Shown: in pieces, positions 41,683 through 49,923 of the stretch
How the letters are laid out: every line of letters begins with the position of its first letter
How positions within the stretch are numbered: position 1 is the first letter of the stretch
Origin: Pontibacter sp. G13
GTDB taxonomy: Bacteria > Bacteroidota > Bacteroidia > J057
Length of the DNA: 64,000 nt
NCBI RefSeq assembly: GCF_031851795.1
Contig: NZ_CP134696.1
Location: 7,474,911 to 7,538,910 of the forward strand
Direction: 5' to 3'
Notes under the pieces: model-generated
What the model was told of the DNA's origin: nothing
The model's input: only the letters and a program-made list of their open reading frames with translations
Database searches by the model: none
Made by a program: the position numbers and the translations under genes

Positions 41683-42906
41683 TCAGGATCCAAAGCCGTA
41701 TTGATCACTTGTCATCGTTTGCGGAACTAGCTTGAATTCTACCCGCCGATTCATTGCTCGCCCTTCCTCTGTCTCATTATCGGAAACTGGGATGGTAGAA
41801 CTGTAACCATCAGAGGTGATTCGGGCCATCTTGATATCTTTTTCATATACCAAGTAGTATTTCACTTTGAAGGCACGCTTGACGGAAAGAACCATATTTT
41901 TGCTGTCGCTTCCCATCGCATCTGCGTGACCTAGGACCTGCAAACTGTAGTTTGGATACTTTCCGAGAATATTGGCTACTGTATCCAATACTGCAAAACT
42001 GTCAAAGGTAAGTTCATCAGAACCCTCCTCGAAGTAGACGTTCTCCATTGCGTCGGAGAGATACTGAAGGTCTTGGGAGGACGGAGCCGCGTACTGATCA
42101 CTAGATCCAGACATGTCGCTGATATCCAAAGAAGATTCTGAGGTTCCGGCAGCGATCAATTCTTCTGCATCAGTAGATTCGCTTTCGTCTGGGCATCCAA
42201 GGTACATGGCCTTTCCCTTTTCATTGGGACAGAGGTCATCTCGATCAGGTACTCCATCTCCATCTGAATCTTGCAGACTGGCCAGATTTGGTCGAATTTC
42301 CTCCTCCTCAGTGGCGGGTTCGATAGGCTCAGGCTCTTCATCATTTTCATAAGAAGGAATGCCAAAGACAAAACCGGCAGAGTAACTCAGCGGCTGAGTT
42401 TGTCCCTCTTGAAGCTTCATTCGATAGGTTCCTTCTATCTGAAAACTGAAAACCTCATTGACCTGAAGCAGTACTCCAAAAGTTCCGGGTACATACAACC
42501 GGTAATTGTTGGAAGCAGCATTCACCCCAAATCCTGTTCCGATGTAGGGCGCAAAAAATGCATCCTCACGGAAGATGGTTCCATTGGATTTGAGTTTCAC
42601 CTGAGCGTTCAGGTCGAGCAAGGAAGTTCCCAAGGTCAAACCATCTCCAAGGGGATACACCGTTTCAGGGATGAAAGAGGTGTTGATGGAGAGATTGGTG
42701 AACTTGTTAAGGTAGGTGTGGGCACTGATGGAAACCCCTGGATCAAAGGTCCGAAATTCTGCGAGAGAACCGTTCAGGATCGTTTGATAATCGAGGAAAA
42801 TGCCCGACATCCCAGCCATCCAACGATTCTGGTTGTTCTGGCTAACACCAGCATTCAGAGAGATCGTGAAGATCGCAAGGATCGCAATGAGACATTTATG
42901 GTTCAT
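41683..42906 (-). CDS. OmpA-family protein with calcium-type repeat
   Basis: 407 residues from ATG 42906. Signal peptide (CLIAILAIFTISLNAGVSQ), an N-terminal eight-stranded-barrel-like domain (to about 190), a thrombospondin type 3-like DSDGDGVPDRDDLCPNEKG, and a C-terminal OmpA domain (LQVLGHADAMGSDSKNMVLSVKRA, NRRVEFKL). Outer-membrane anchor to peptidoglycan. Paralog of the next gene. Confidence 0.85.
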   Translation of the reverse strand: MNHKCLIAILAIFTISLNAGVSQNNQNRWMAGMSGIFLDYQTILNGSLAEFRTFDPGVSISAHTYLNKFTNLSINTSFIPETVYPLGDGLTLGTSLLDLNAQVKLKSNGTIFREDAFFAPYIGTGFGVNAASNNYRLYVPGTFGVLLQVNEVFSFQIEGTYRMKLQEGQTQPLSYSAGFVFGIPSYENDEEPEPIEPATEEEEIRPNLASLQDSDGDGVPDRDDLCPNEKGKAMYLGCPDESESTDAEELIAAGTSESSLDISDMSGSSDQYAAPSSQDLQYLSDAMENVYFEEGSDELTFDSFAVLDTVANILGKYPNYSLQVLGHADAMGSDSKNMVLSVKRAFKVKYYLVYEKDIKMARITSDGYSSTIPVSDNETEEGRAMNRRVEFKLVPQTMTSDQYGFGS

Positions 42907-43113
42907 TTGAATTGGGTTTGGCAAATTCAGCAGGCGTTTTGTTATGACACGGAAAAACAAAAATCGCGCCGATCTGGTCGTCGCGATTTTCGGATGTTTG
43001 GAAAGACGGGGTAAATGGTCAGAAAACTGCCCTGAATGGCTATATTTTAGTTCGGAATTATTGATTAATGCCGAATCAAATATTTTAATTTTCGCAAATA
43101 GTCAATATTGAAT

Positions 43114-44496
43114 TCAATTGACGAGTCGCATTTCCACTCTTCTGTTTCTCAATCGTCCAGAAATCGAGGCGTTTTCTGCCGCAGGACGTTGCTCTCCAAG
43201 GCCTAGTGACTTGATCCGGTTCTGGGGAACTCCATACTCATAGACCAATTTGTACTTGACCCGGAAGGCTCGCATGACCGAAAGGATCATGTTTCTTCGT
43301 TCTCCGCCATCCGAATCCGCATGTCCTTCGAGGACCAGCTGAGTTTGTGAGCAGGATCGCATCAAACTGGCAATTTGCCCAAATTGATCATCTGCGTCTA
43401 GCGGAATCTGGTCGCTTCCTGTAGCAAAGTAGATGGGGGCTAAGACCGAATTTCTGTCTACTTCTGGGAGATCGCATGGCAGATTGGGAAGGGAGGGAGG
43501 TGGACTTCCTGCCATTTGCCCATTTGCCGTCTCATCATTTTGCGAGAAGATCGCTTCAGATGATATCCCCTCAACAACGGAATGGTTTTCCTCAGCGATT
43601 GGCTGTATGTCAGGAGAATCAAATTCTTCATCTTTGACATCCACTCCATTGTCTATTTCTGCTTCTAAAAAAGGCTCTGCTTGGGTCAACGTTTCCGAAG
43701 ATTCTCCAGGAGCCAGTTCGAAGGAGCTTTCCTCCAAGGTTGGATCTTCAACTGCTGCCAGGATCGACTCGGCTGAATCCAAAGGACAACCCATTAATTC
43801 CACTACTCCTGGCTCGTCAGGACAAAGGTCTTCATGGTCTACCCAGCCATCATGATCCCGATCCTTGGGCATGATCTCCGCAATCAGGCTGTCTTCTTCG
43901 ATGATTCCCGGTTCAATTTCTGGAAGTTCCGCTTCCTTGGTTTCAAGGTTGTAAACGAAAGCCACGGCATAGGCCAAGCTTTGGTAATCTTGATTCATCG
44001 AAATTTTCCGGATAGCTTCTGTTCTCATTTGGAATCGAGGCCCGAGTTTGAACCTCATTCCCCCTCCGACTGGGAAATAAGCATCTGGATGTCCCTCCAC
44101 AAAGCTTCCTCCCACTCCAAAAATGGCGTAGGGACCCAAGAATGCACTTTCTCGGAAGATCACTCCATTGTTGAGTTTGAAGACCATTTGATAATTGAAA
44201 TCTGCCATCCATGTATCCATGGCAGTTTCTAGGCTTTGAGGAAAGGCGACTTTGGGACCAAAAGTACCTTGGACCCGAAAATCGAATGCCCCATTTAGGT
44301 ATTTGGAAACCCCAACATCAACGGTGGGTCGGAATTGTCGGAATTCGAGTGCTGTTCTACCAGGATGGGATTTATAAGCCATATAAGAGGCTCCCAAACT
44401 AATTCCTAGCTTGTAGGAAGGAGATTGGGCATGGCTCAACAGGGGAAGGGTACAAATAATGGCAAGAAACAGGCGTGATAGATTCCCAATGCGCAT
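43114..44496 (-). CDS. OmpA-family protein, paralog
   Basis: 460 residues. Signal peptide (FLAIICTLPLLSHA), barrel-like N-terminus, DRDHDGWVDHEDLCPDEPG repeat, a long acidic linker (about 240-330, many Glu/Ser/Ala), then an OmpA domain (LVLEGHADSDGGERRNMILSVMRA, NRRVEMRL). Same domain order as the previous gene but a longer acidic linker. 150 bp between the two, so they may be separately expressed. Confidence 0.85.
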   Translation of the reverse strand: MRIGNLSRLFLAIICTLPLLSHAQSPSYKLGISLGASYMAYKSHPGRTALEFRQFRPTVDVGVSKYLNGAFDFRVQGTFGPKVAFPQSLETAMDTWMADFNYQMVFKLNNGVIFRESAFLGPYAIFGVGGSFVEGHPDAYFPVGGGMRFKLGPRFQMRTEAIRKISMNQDYQSLAYAVAFVYNLETKEAELPEIEPGIIEEDSLIAEIMPKDRDHDGWVDHEDLCPDEPGVVELMGCPLDSAESILAAVEDPTLEESSFELAPGESSETLTQAEPFLEAEIDNGVDVKDEEFDSPDIQPIAEENHSVVEGISSEAIFSQNDETANGQMAGSPPPSLPNLPCDLPEVDRNSVLAPIYFATGSDQIPLDADDQFGQIASLMRSCSQTQLVLEGHADSDGGERRNMILSVMRAFRVKYKLVYEYGVPQNRIKSLGLGEQRPAAENASISGRLRNRRVEMRLVN

Positions 44497-44669
44497 AGCA
44501 GGTGTAAATCAAGCGTGTGTCAACTCGGAGCGCAATTACCATTCCAAATTAACCAAATGCGAAAAGTCTCACAATCCTATTTATCCTAGGATTGGACATG
44601 TTTGTCAACGAGTGAGATTGGGAGGGAAAACGAATCAAACAGTGCCTAGGTGTATATTAGGCGGGGAAT

Positions 44670-45161
44670 TTACTTCTTTTTGTAAATATAGCGATAGGAG
44701 ACGCCATCTGACTCATTCTCAATCACCAAGGTGTTGGATTGGACGAGTTTGTAGGGTTGAGGACCTTCAAATGCATGAGAAATGATCGCTCCGTTTTGCT
44801 CATCATAAGGATGGCTTTCTGCCTGTAATCCCTCTGAGCGATAAACGAGTAGGCCATCATCCGTAAATTCCAGTGATGACTTCCCCATATCCTCACTTCC
44901 AAGCTGAAGACCGTCGATGTACATTTCCACCAAATGCCATTTGCCAATCAAGGGCAATTCCTTGGGGATTGGAGGGGCTTCCTCGGTGACCCGCTCAAAT
45001 ACTGGAAGGTCTTCGGGCTCCTCTATTTCAAATGCACTCGAATCAATGGATTGTACAAGGCTCGGAGGGGCATCTTGGGCTTCTTCTTCGGAAGCACAGG
45101 ACGACATCACCACTAGGAGTAATGGAACTCCCAGCCATAAGACAATTCGAGTGAGAGGCAT
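44670..45161 (-). CDS. Lipoprotein, unknown
   Basis: 163 residues from ATG 45161. Lipobox LLVVMSSCAS; an acidic linker follows (SEEEAQDAPPS, EIEEPEDLPVFE), then a beta-rich domain beginning LIGKWHLVEMYIDG, reminiscent of lipocalin-like domains. It ends YRYIYKKK. Same general build as the lipoprotein at 61949-62419 (WKLISI / GRW). Exact role unknown. Confidence 0.65.
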   Translation of the reverse strand: MPLTRIVLWLGVPLLLVVMSSCASEEEAQDAPPSLVQSIDSSAFEIEEPEDLPVFERVTEEAPPIPKELPLIGKWHLVEMYIDGLQLGSEDMGKSSLEFTDDGLLVYRSEGLQAESHPYDEQNGAIISHAFEGPQPYKLVQSNTLVIENESDGVSYRYIYKKK

Positions 45162-45235
45162 ACAGAACAGATTATGAGGAAAACTAGGTCTTTTCAGGAA
45201 GGAATCATAGGCTTGAATGGGCCAACTGCAAAAAA

Positions 45236-45997
45236 CTATGCAAGAAATTTCCCGACATGCTCCAAAAACGCCTTGGGTGCTTGAGCATGTAACCAATGTC
45301 CGATTCCCGGCATCTCGATGAATTCGGCCTGTGGGAATTTTTCAAGAATATCCTCAAAGTCCTCTGGAGTGACGTAATGGGATGCACCACCATACAAAAA
45401 TAGGGTAGGGCCGTCAAATTCATCATCTACCTCTAGATTCTCCAGAATCTTCGGATAACGTTCGTAGATCACGGGAAAGTTGAATTTCCAGGCAAATTGC
45501 TTCTCCTCATTTCTTCCCAACCCCTTTAGCAAAAACTGTCGCACAGACAATTCATCAATTCCTTCCGCAAGCTTCGCATCTGCTTCCTTTCTGGAATTCA
45601 GTGATCCCAAGTCTACACTTCGAATCGTTTCCAAAATCTGGGTATGATGGGGGGGATAGGATTTTGGTGCCATATCGGCAACAATCAACCGATTGACACG
45701 GGATGGATACTCCAGCGCAAACTGCATAACCACTTTTCCACCCATTGAATGTCCAATGAGATCGGCCTGAAAAATCCCCTGCTGATCCATGAAATCATGG
45801 AGATCCTCAGCCATGGTGGGGTAATCCCATTCTGGATCATGAGGGGACTTGCCATGATTCCTTTGGTCGAGCAAATAAACCGAGTGATTCTCCGCCAAGA
45901 TCCTGGCATGAGAAACCCAATTGTCAAGGGAACCGAACAGTCCGTGGAGTATGATCAGGGCAGGTCCCTGACCGAAAGACTTGAAATTTAACCGCAT
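45236..45997 (-). CDS. Alpha/beta hydrolase (YbfF-like esterase)
   Basis: 253 residues from ATG 45997. Oxyanion loop LHGLFGSLDNW, nucleophile elbow GHSMGG, acid region (FLYGGASHYV) and catalytic His in PGIGHWLHAQAP. Close to the YbfF esterase group that cleaves short-chain acyl esters. No lid extension. Confidence 0.85.
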   Translation of the reverse strand: MRLNFKSFGQGPALIILHGLFGSLDNWVSHARILAENHSVYLLDQRNHGKSPHDPEWDYPTMAEDLHDFMDQQGIFQADLIGHSMGGKVVMQFALEYPSRVNRLIVADMAPKSYPPHHTQILETIRSVDLGSLNSRKEADAKLAEGIDELSVRQFLLKGLGRNEEKQFAWKFNFPVIYERYPKILENLEVDDEFDGPTLFLYGGASHYVTPEDFEDILEKFPQAEFIEMPGIGHWLHAQAPKAFLEHVGKFLA

Positions 45998-46112
45998 ACG
46001 AAAAACATCCTTCTTGTCAAGTGGCCATTCATTATGGTCCAATGGAGACCGCTAAAAAGCCGTTCAAGAATAATCCAGCGCGAATATACGAAAGCGGGAC
46101 TGGTTTTTGTTC

Positions 46113-46523
46113 TCAATGGTAAACAGTCGCAACTATTTTTCGGCTTCCGCCATGATTCCGGAATTCGCACAGATATATGCCCTGCCAAGTTCCCAAATTC
46201 AATCGATGATTGGTGATGGGTATGGAAACGGAAGAGCCCGCCAAGGTGGATTTGACGTGTGCGGGCATATCATCGCTTCCTTCGAACACATGTGTGTAGT
46301 AAGGTTCGTTTTCTGGAACCAGTCGGTTGAAGATCTGCTCGAAATCAACTCTGACGGAAGGATCGGCATTCTCATTGATCGACAGACCTGCAGAGGTATG
46401 TTGAATGAAAAGGTGAAGAATTCCGGCCTTAGGAAGCTCGGATATTTGCGATAAAATCTCTCCGGTAACCAAGTGGAATCCTCTGGGATAGGGTTTTAAC
46501 CGGATGGAATATTGTTCAACCAT
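46113..46523 (-). CDS. YjbQ/UPF0047 family protein
   Basis: 136 residues, full length for the family, with LFIQHTSAGLSINENADPSV, HVKSTLAGSSVSIPI and LGTWQGIYLCEFR. The family shows weak secondary thiamine-phosphate synthase activity. Only 20 bp separate its start from that of the divergent ACP-like gene. Confidence 0.9.
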   Translation of the reverse strand: MVEQYSIRLKPYPRGFHLVTGEILSQISELPKAGILHLFIQHTSAGLSINENADPSVRVDFEQIFNRLVPENEPYYTHVFEGSDDMPAHVKSTLAGSSVSIPITNHRLNLGTWQGIYLCEFRNHGGSRKIVATVYH

Positions 46524-46543
46524 TTTGAAGTGATCTGATTATC

Positions 46544-46894
46544 ATGAAAGAAAACCTGCATCCTTCTTCCACGCTTGCCCTGCAATTTACGAATCTCTCT
46601 CTTTCTGCCCATTATGGCGCCCTTTCCCAAGAGGTTCAACCTACCCCAAAATCCAAATCCATCTCCCTCGAATCCCACATCAAATCCCTGGTCCTTGAAA
46701 TTTCCGGTGAAGCAGAATCCCACTATCAGGATGAAGCATCCCTCAAAGACGATTTGGCGATGGATTCTCTGGATATGGTGGAGTTGGTGATGCTGTGCGA
46801 GCGAGACTTCTTTATCCTCCTTCCCGATCATGAGTGGTCTCACATTCAGACCGTAGGAGAGTTGGTCGAGTTGATCCGAGCCAAAACCGCCTAA
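46544..46894 (+). CDS. Acyl-carrier-protein-like protein with N-terminal extension
   Basis: 116 residues. The C-terminal 75 form an ACP fold with the phosphopantetheine serine in MDSLDMVEL (Ser75). About 40 residues of Pro/Ser-rich sequence precede it, and no internal start exists. Its 3' end overlaps the convergent DUF1853 gene by four bases. Unlike housekeeping AcpP it is not near fab genes, so it may serve a dedicated acylation. Confidence 0.8.
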   Translation: MKENLHPSSTLALQFTNLSLSAHYGALSQEVQPTPKSKSISLESHIKSLVLEISGEAESHYQDEASLKDDLAMDSLDMVELVMLCERDFFILLPDHEWSHIQTVGELVELIRAKTA

Positions 46895-47763
46895 GGATTG
46901 GCAGGCCAACCTGATGGCATCGCAAATACGAATTGGGTTCGGTCGGAAAGAGATTGAAATTGAAGGGGCTTGGTAAGCTTACTCGGAATGGATCTTTGGT
47001 AATCGTCCATATTTCCAATTCCCTTCATCCACTCCTTTCGATCGAGCGGAAGGCCATCCTGAGCAATCGGATGCATCCGAAACGATTCGTCATGCATCCA
47101 CAAGCCCGTCAAGGTTTGTGGCGAAATATGAAGCGGTAACACTCGTTCTGCCAGAGATTGAGGCAGGTATAGCCTCCCCTTGAGAAGCGCACGAGGTTCC
47201 CACTCTGTGGATGCATACTTCTCATAGGAAAGAAAGGCCTCAGATTGAGTCATCAAGGTTTGATGAGCAATCATATTCCTGAGCTTTTTTCCTAGGGTAT
47301 CTTTGGGATTTGGACCAATCCAAGCGTCCCAATTCTCCCAATCCGCCCCCAAAAGCAAATAGAATTTTACAGCCACCTCCAAGTGGATGTGCCGCCCACT
47401 GGGGAGATGGACATACAGAAAGTCTATCTCCCCAATGGTTTTTTTGGCTTCTCGAATTTGGAGGCTATGGGCCACTAGCTCGTAGGAAGGATGATACGCT
47501 ATCCAGAAATGGATGAGCGATTCGAAGTATAGCCCAAGGCGATAGCTACGGAGATGGTGTCGGATGAAATCTTCAAGGATGGAAGGGCGCTCATCCAATT
47601 GACGAAGCAATTTCAAATCCTCTTCCAGGGAGGTGTCGCCTATTCCAGCTTGCACAAACAGGGAAGGGGAAACCTCCGGCAATTCCTGAATCAGACTTGG
47701 GCTTAGCAGCGCCCAAGCGAGATCTTGTACGATTGAGTGTTGGAAGGTTAATATTTGATCCAA
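46891..47763 (-). CDS. DUF1853 family protein
   Basis: 290 residues from TTG 47763, which overlaps the upstream DUF218 gene by 16 bp; the frame is open to a GTG at 47826. Family features: RLGLYFESLIHFWIAYHP, TIGEIDFLYVHLPSGRHIHLEVAVKFYLL (a PD-(D/E)XK-like E-x-D...E-V-A-V-K core) and WIGPNPKDTLGKKL. The nuclease-like core is my inference. No function is established for the family. Confidence 0.75.
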   Translation of the reverse strand: MDQILTFQHSIVQDLAWALLSPSLIQELPEVSPSLFVQAGIGDTSLEEDLKLLRQLDERPSILEDFIRHHLRSYRLGLYFESLIHFWIAYHPSYELVAHSLQIREAKKTIGEIDFLYVHLPSGRHIHLEVAVKFYLLLGADWENWDAWIGPNPKDTLGKKLRNMIAHQTLMTQSEAFLSYEKYASTEWEPRALLKGRLYLPQSLAERVLPLHISPQTLTGLWMHDESFRMHPIAQDGLPLDRKEWMKGIGNMDDYQRSIPSKLTKPLQFQSLSDRTQFVFAMPSGWPANP

Positions 47764-48368
47764 TAGTACAGCATCTTGATATACTCGTTGTTGACAAAGA
47801 TCAAGCTCGTCTCGAACTCCCACCAACGGTCGATGTCATAGTCCAAAGGATCTGCACCGACTACTACCACATCAATTCCATCCGATTTGAACTTTTGAAA
47901 GAAAACACTGCGGATTCTCCGGGTGTGGAATTTGGAGGAAATGATCATGACTTTGTGAAGATCCTCGCGATTGGCATATCCTAAAATAGCTTCCGATTCC
48001 TCCCAAGTACTGCTTCCTTGCTCCAAAATGAATACATCTGTAGTATCCACTCCAAGATCAAGCAATATTTTCGCAGATAATTGAGCATCGGGTATAGGAT
48101 TGCCGATTCCTGCCAATGCCGGATTCACGTTGGACCCTACAGCAACAATTCGCTCACTCAGACCTTCTCGCCAATATTCTGCAGCCAAAGGGGCACGCTC
48201 TAGCGATAATCCAGACAGGACAAAAATGGCATCCACTGGTTGAGGTGTGTCCTCGCTGATAAGTACCCCTCCAATCCCTTTCATGATGGGTACTCGTAAA
48301 GCAAACAGTAGCACTCCCAAAATGGCCAATGCCAAAAACCATCTGAGTAACCGCTTCAAGAATTTCAT
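47748..48368 (-). CDS. DUF218/YdcF-SanA family membrane protein
   Basis: 206 residues, one N-terminal membrane segment (FLALAILGVLLFAL), then the DUF218 fold with DAIFVLSG, ERAPLAAEYWREG and SSTWEESE (the S-S-T-x-E-N-type motif). Related proteins (ElyC, SanA) act in envelope integrity. Followed by DUF1853 with an overlap. Confidence 0.85.
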   Translation of the reverse strand: MKFLKRLLRWFLALAILGVLLFALRVPIMKGIGGVLISEDTPQPVDAIFVLSGLSLERAPLAAEYWREGLSERIVAVGSNVNPALAGIGNPIPDAQLSAKILLDLGVDTTDVFILEQGSSTWEESEAILGYANREDLHKVMIISSKFHTRRIRSVFFQKFKSDGIDVVVVGADPLDYDIDRWWEFETSLIFVNNEYIKMLYYWIKY

Positions 48369-48390
48369 GGGGTCAATTTAAGGCTATTCT

Positions 48391-48426
48391 ACAAAAAATC
48401 GGGAGCCCGGATAAGCAGGCTCCCGA
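48391..48426 (-). terminator. Terminator of the M20 dipeptidase gene
   Basis: TCGGGAGCC and GGCTCCCGA (48426-48418 with 48407-48399) pair perfectly; TTTTTTG follows on the minus strand. 22 bp after the stop. Confidence 0.85.
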
Positions 48427-48448
48427 AACAAATATATCTTGCCAGACA

Positions 48449-49822
48449 TTATTTTGCCAATTCAGCAAAATTTTTGTGGAACAAAGGAATCGTCTCAATA
48501 CCCTTGAGGTAATTGAAAACGCCATAGTGCTCGTTAGGGGAATGAATGGCGTCAGAGTCCAATCCAAAGCCCATCAGCACGGTGTCCAATCCCAGCACCT
48601 CTTGGAAGAGCGCTACAATCGGAATAGAGCCCCCTTCACGTGTAGGGATAGGAGTTTTTCCAAAGGAAGTCTCCATCGCCTTCGCGGCAGCTTTGTAGCC
48701 GGGAGTTTCAGTGGAAACAACAGCCGCTTCACCTCCATGATGAGGCCTTACCTCTACTTTCACGCTGCTAGGAGCGATTTTCTGGAAGTGCTTGACAAAC
48801 AGATCGGTGATTTCATCAGATACCTGATGAGGGACTAGACGCATGGAAATCTTGGCAAATGCCTTGGAAGGAAGCACCGTTTTGGCACCTTCTCCAATAT
48901 ATCCACCCCAGATACCATTGACATCCAACGTAGGGCGGATAGATGCGCGCTCAAGCTCTGAGTAGCCTTTTTCACCGCCTGTATCAGCCATATCCAAATC
49001 AGCAAGGTAGGCAGCGCGATCGAATGGACGACGACCCATTTCTTCACGATACTCAGCAGAAAGTTCTTCTACCTTGTCGTAGAAACCTTCTACGGTGATT
49101 TTTCCAGTCTCAGGATCCTTGAGAGAAGCAATCATCTCACAAAGGATATTGATTGGATTGTCAATGGCTCCACCATATACACCGGAGTGAAGGTCGCGAT
49201 TGGGGCCTGTAACCTCTACTTCCACGTATGATAGGCCTCGGAGTCCCACGGTGATGGAAGGAACATCGTTGGCAATCATGGAGGTATCAGAAACCAAGAT
49301 GATATCCGCACTCAACATGTCTTTGTACTTGCGCACAAATTCTTCCAAGTGATCGGAACCAATTTCCTCTTCGCCTTCCACGATGAATTTGACGTTGCAA
49401 GGGAGCTCGCCCCCCTGATTCAGTACCTCGATGGCTTTCAGGTGCATGTAGGCTTGTCCTTTGTCATCACAAGCACCACGCGCGTAGATTTTGCCATCCT
49501 TTACGACAGGCTCGAAAGGTGGGCTGTCCCAAAGCTCAATCGGATCTGGTGGCTGCACGTCATAGTGCCCATACACCAAAATCGTCGGGCGATTGTCGTC
49601 AATGATTTTTTCGGCATAGACGATAGGATGACCTTCTGTAGGATACACTTCTACACGGTCCATATTCAATTCCCCGAATCGGCTCACCAACCAGTCTGCT
49701 GCCTTTTGAACATCAGCTTGGTATGCAGAATCAGCACTAACACTCGGGATTTTCAGAAAGTCAAACAATTCGTTCAGGAATTTCTCCTGATTTTGTTCGA
49801 TATAAGATTTGATCGCTTCCAT
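48449..49822 (-). CDS. M20-family dipeptidase
   Basis: 457 residues from ATG 49822. Zinc ligands readable: YGHYDVQ (His), ARGACDDKGQ (Asp), EGEEEIGS (Glu) and AIHSPNEHYG (His), with the lid domain between about 200 and 310. Close to the cytosolic dipeptidase group (CNDP-like). No signal peptide, so cytoplasmic peptide turnover. Confidence 0.9.
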   Translation of the reverse strand: MEAIKSYIEQNQEKFLNELFDFLKIPSVSADSAYQADVQKAADWLVSRFGELNMDRVEVYPTEGHPIVYAEKIIDDNRPTILVYGHYDVQPPDPIELWDSPPFEPVVKDGKIYARGACDDKGQAYMHLKAIEVLNQGGELPCNVKFIVEGEEEIGSDHLEEFVRKYKDMLSADIILVSDTSMIANDVPSITVGLRGLSYVEVEVTGPNRDLHSGVYGGAIDNPINILCEMIASLKDPETGKITVEGFYDKVEELSAEYREEMGRRPFDRAAYLADLDMADTGGEKGYSELERASIRPTLDVNGIWGGYIGEGAKTVLPSKAFAKISMRLVPHQVSDEITDLFVKHFQKIAPSSVKVEVRPHHGGEAAVVSTETPGYKAAAKAMETSFGKTPIPTREGGSIPIVALFQEVLGLDTVLMGFGLDSDAIHSPNEHYGVFNYLKGIETIPLFHKNFAELAK

Positions 49823-49923
49823 AGAGGAATCAAGTTGGTTTTTGAGGGATTTCAAATCTACACATTTTCATGTGCTCGCGTACCATTCTCCATGATTTTG
49901 GGGAGAAAATCGAAGGTATTTCC

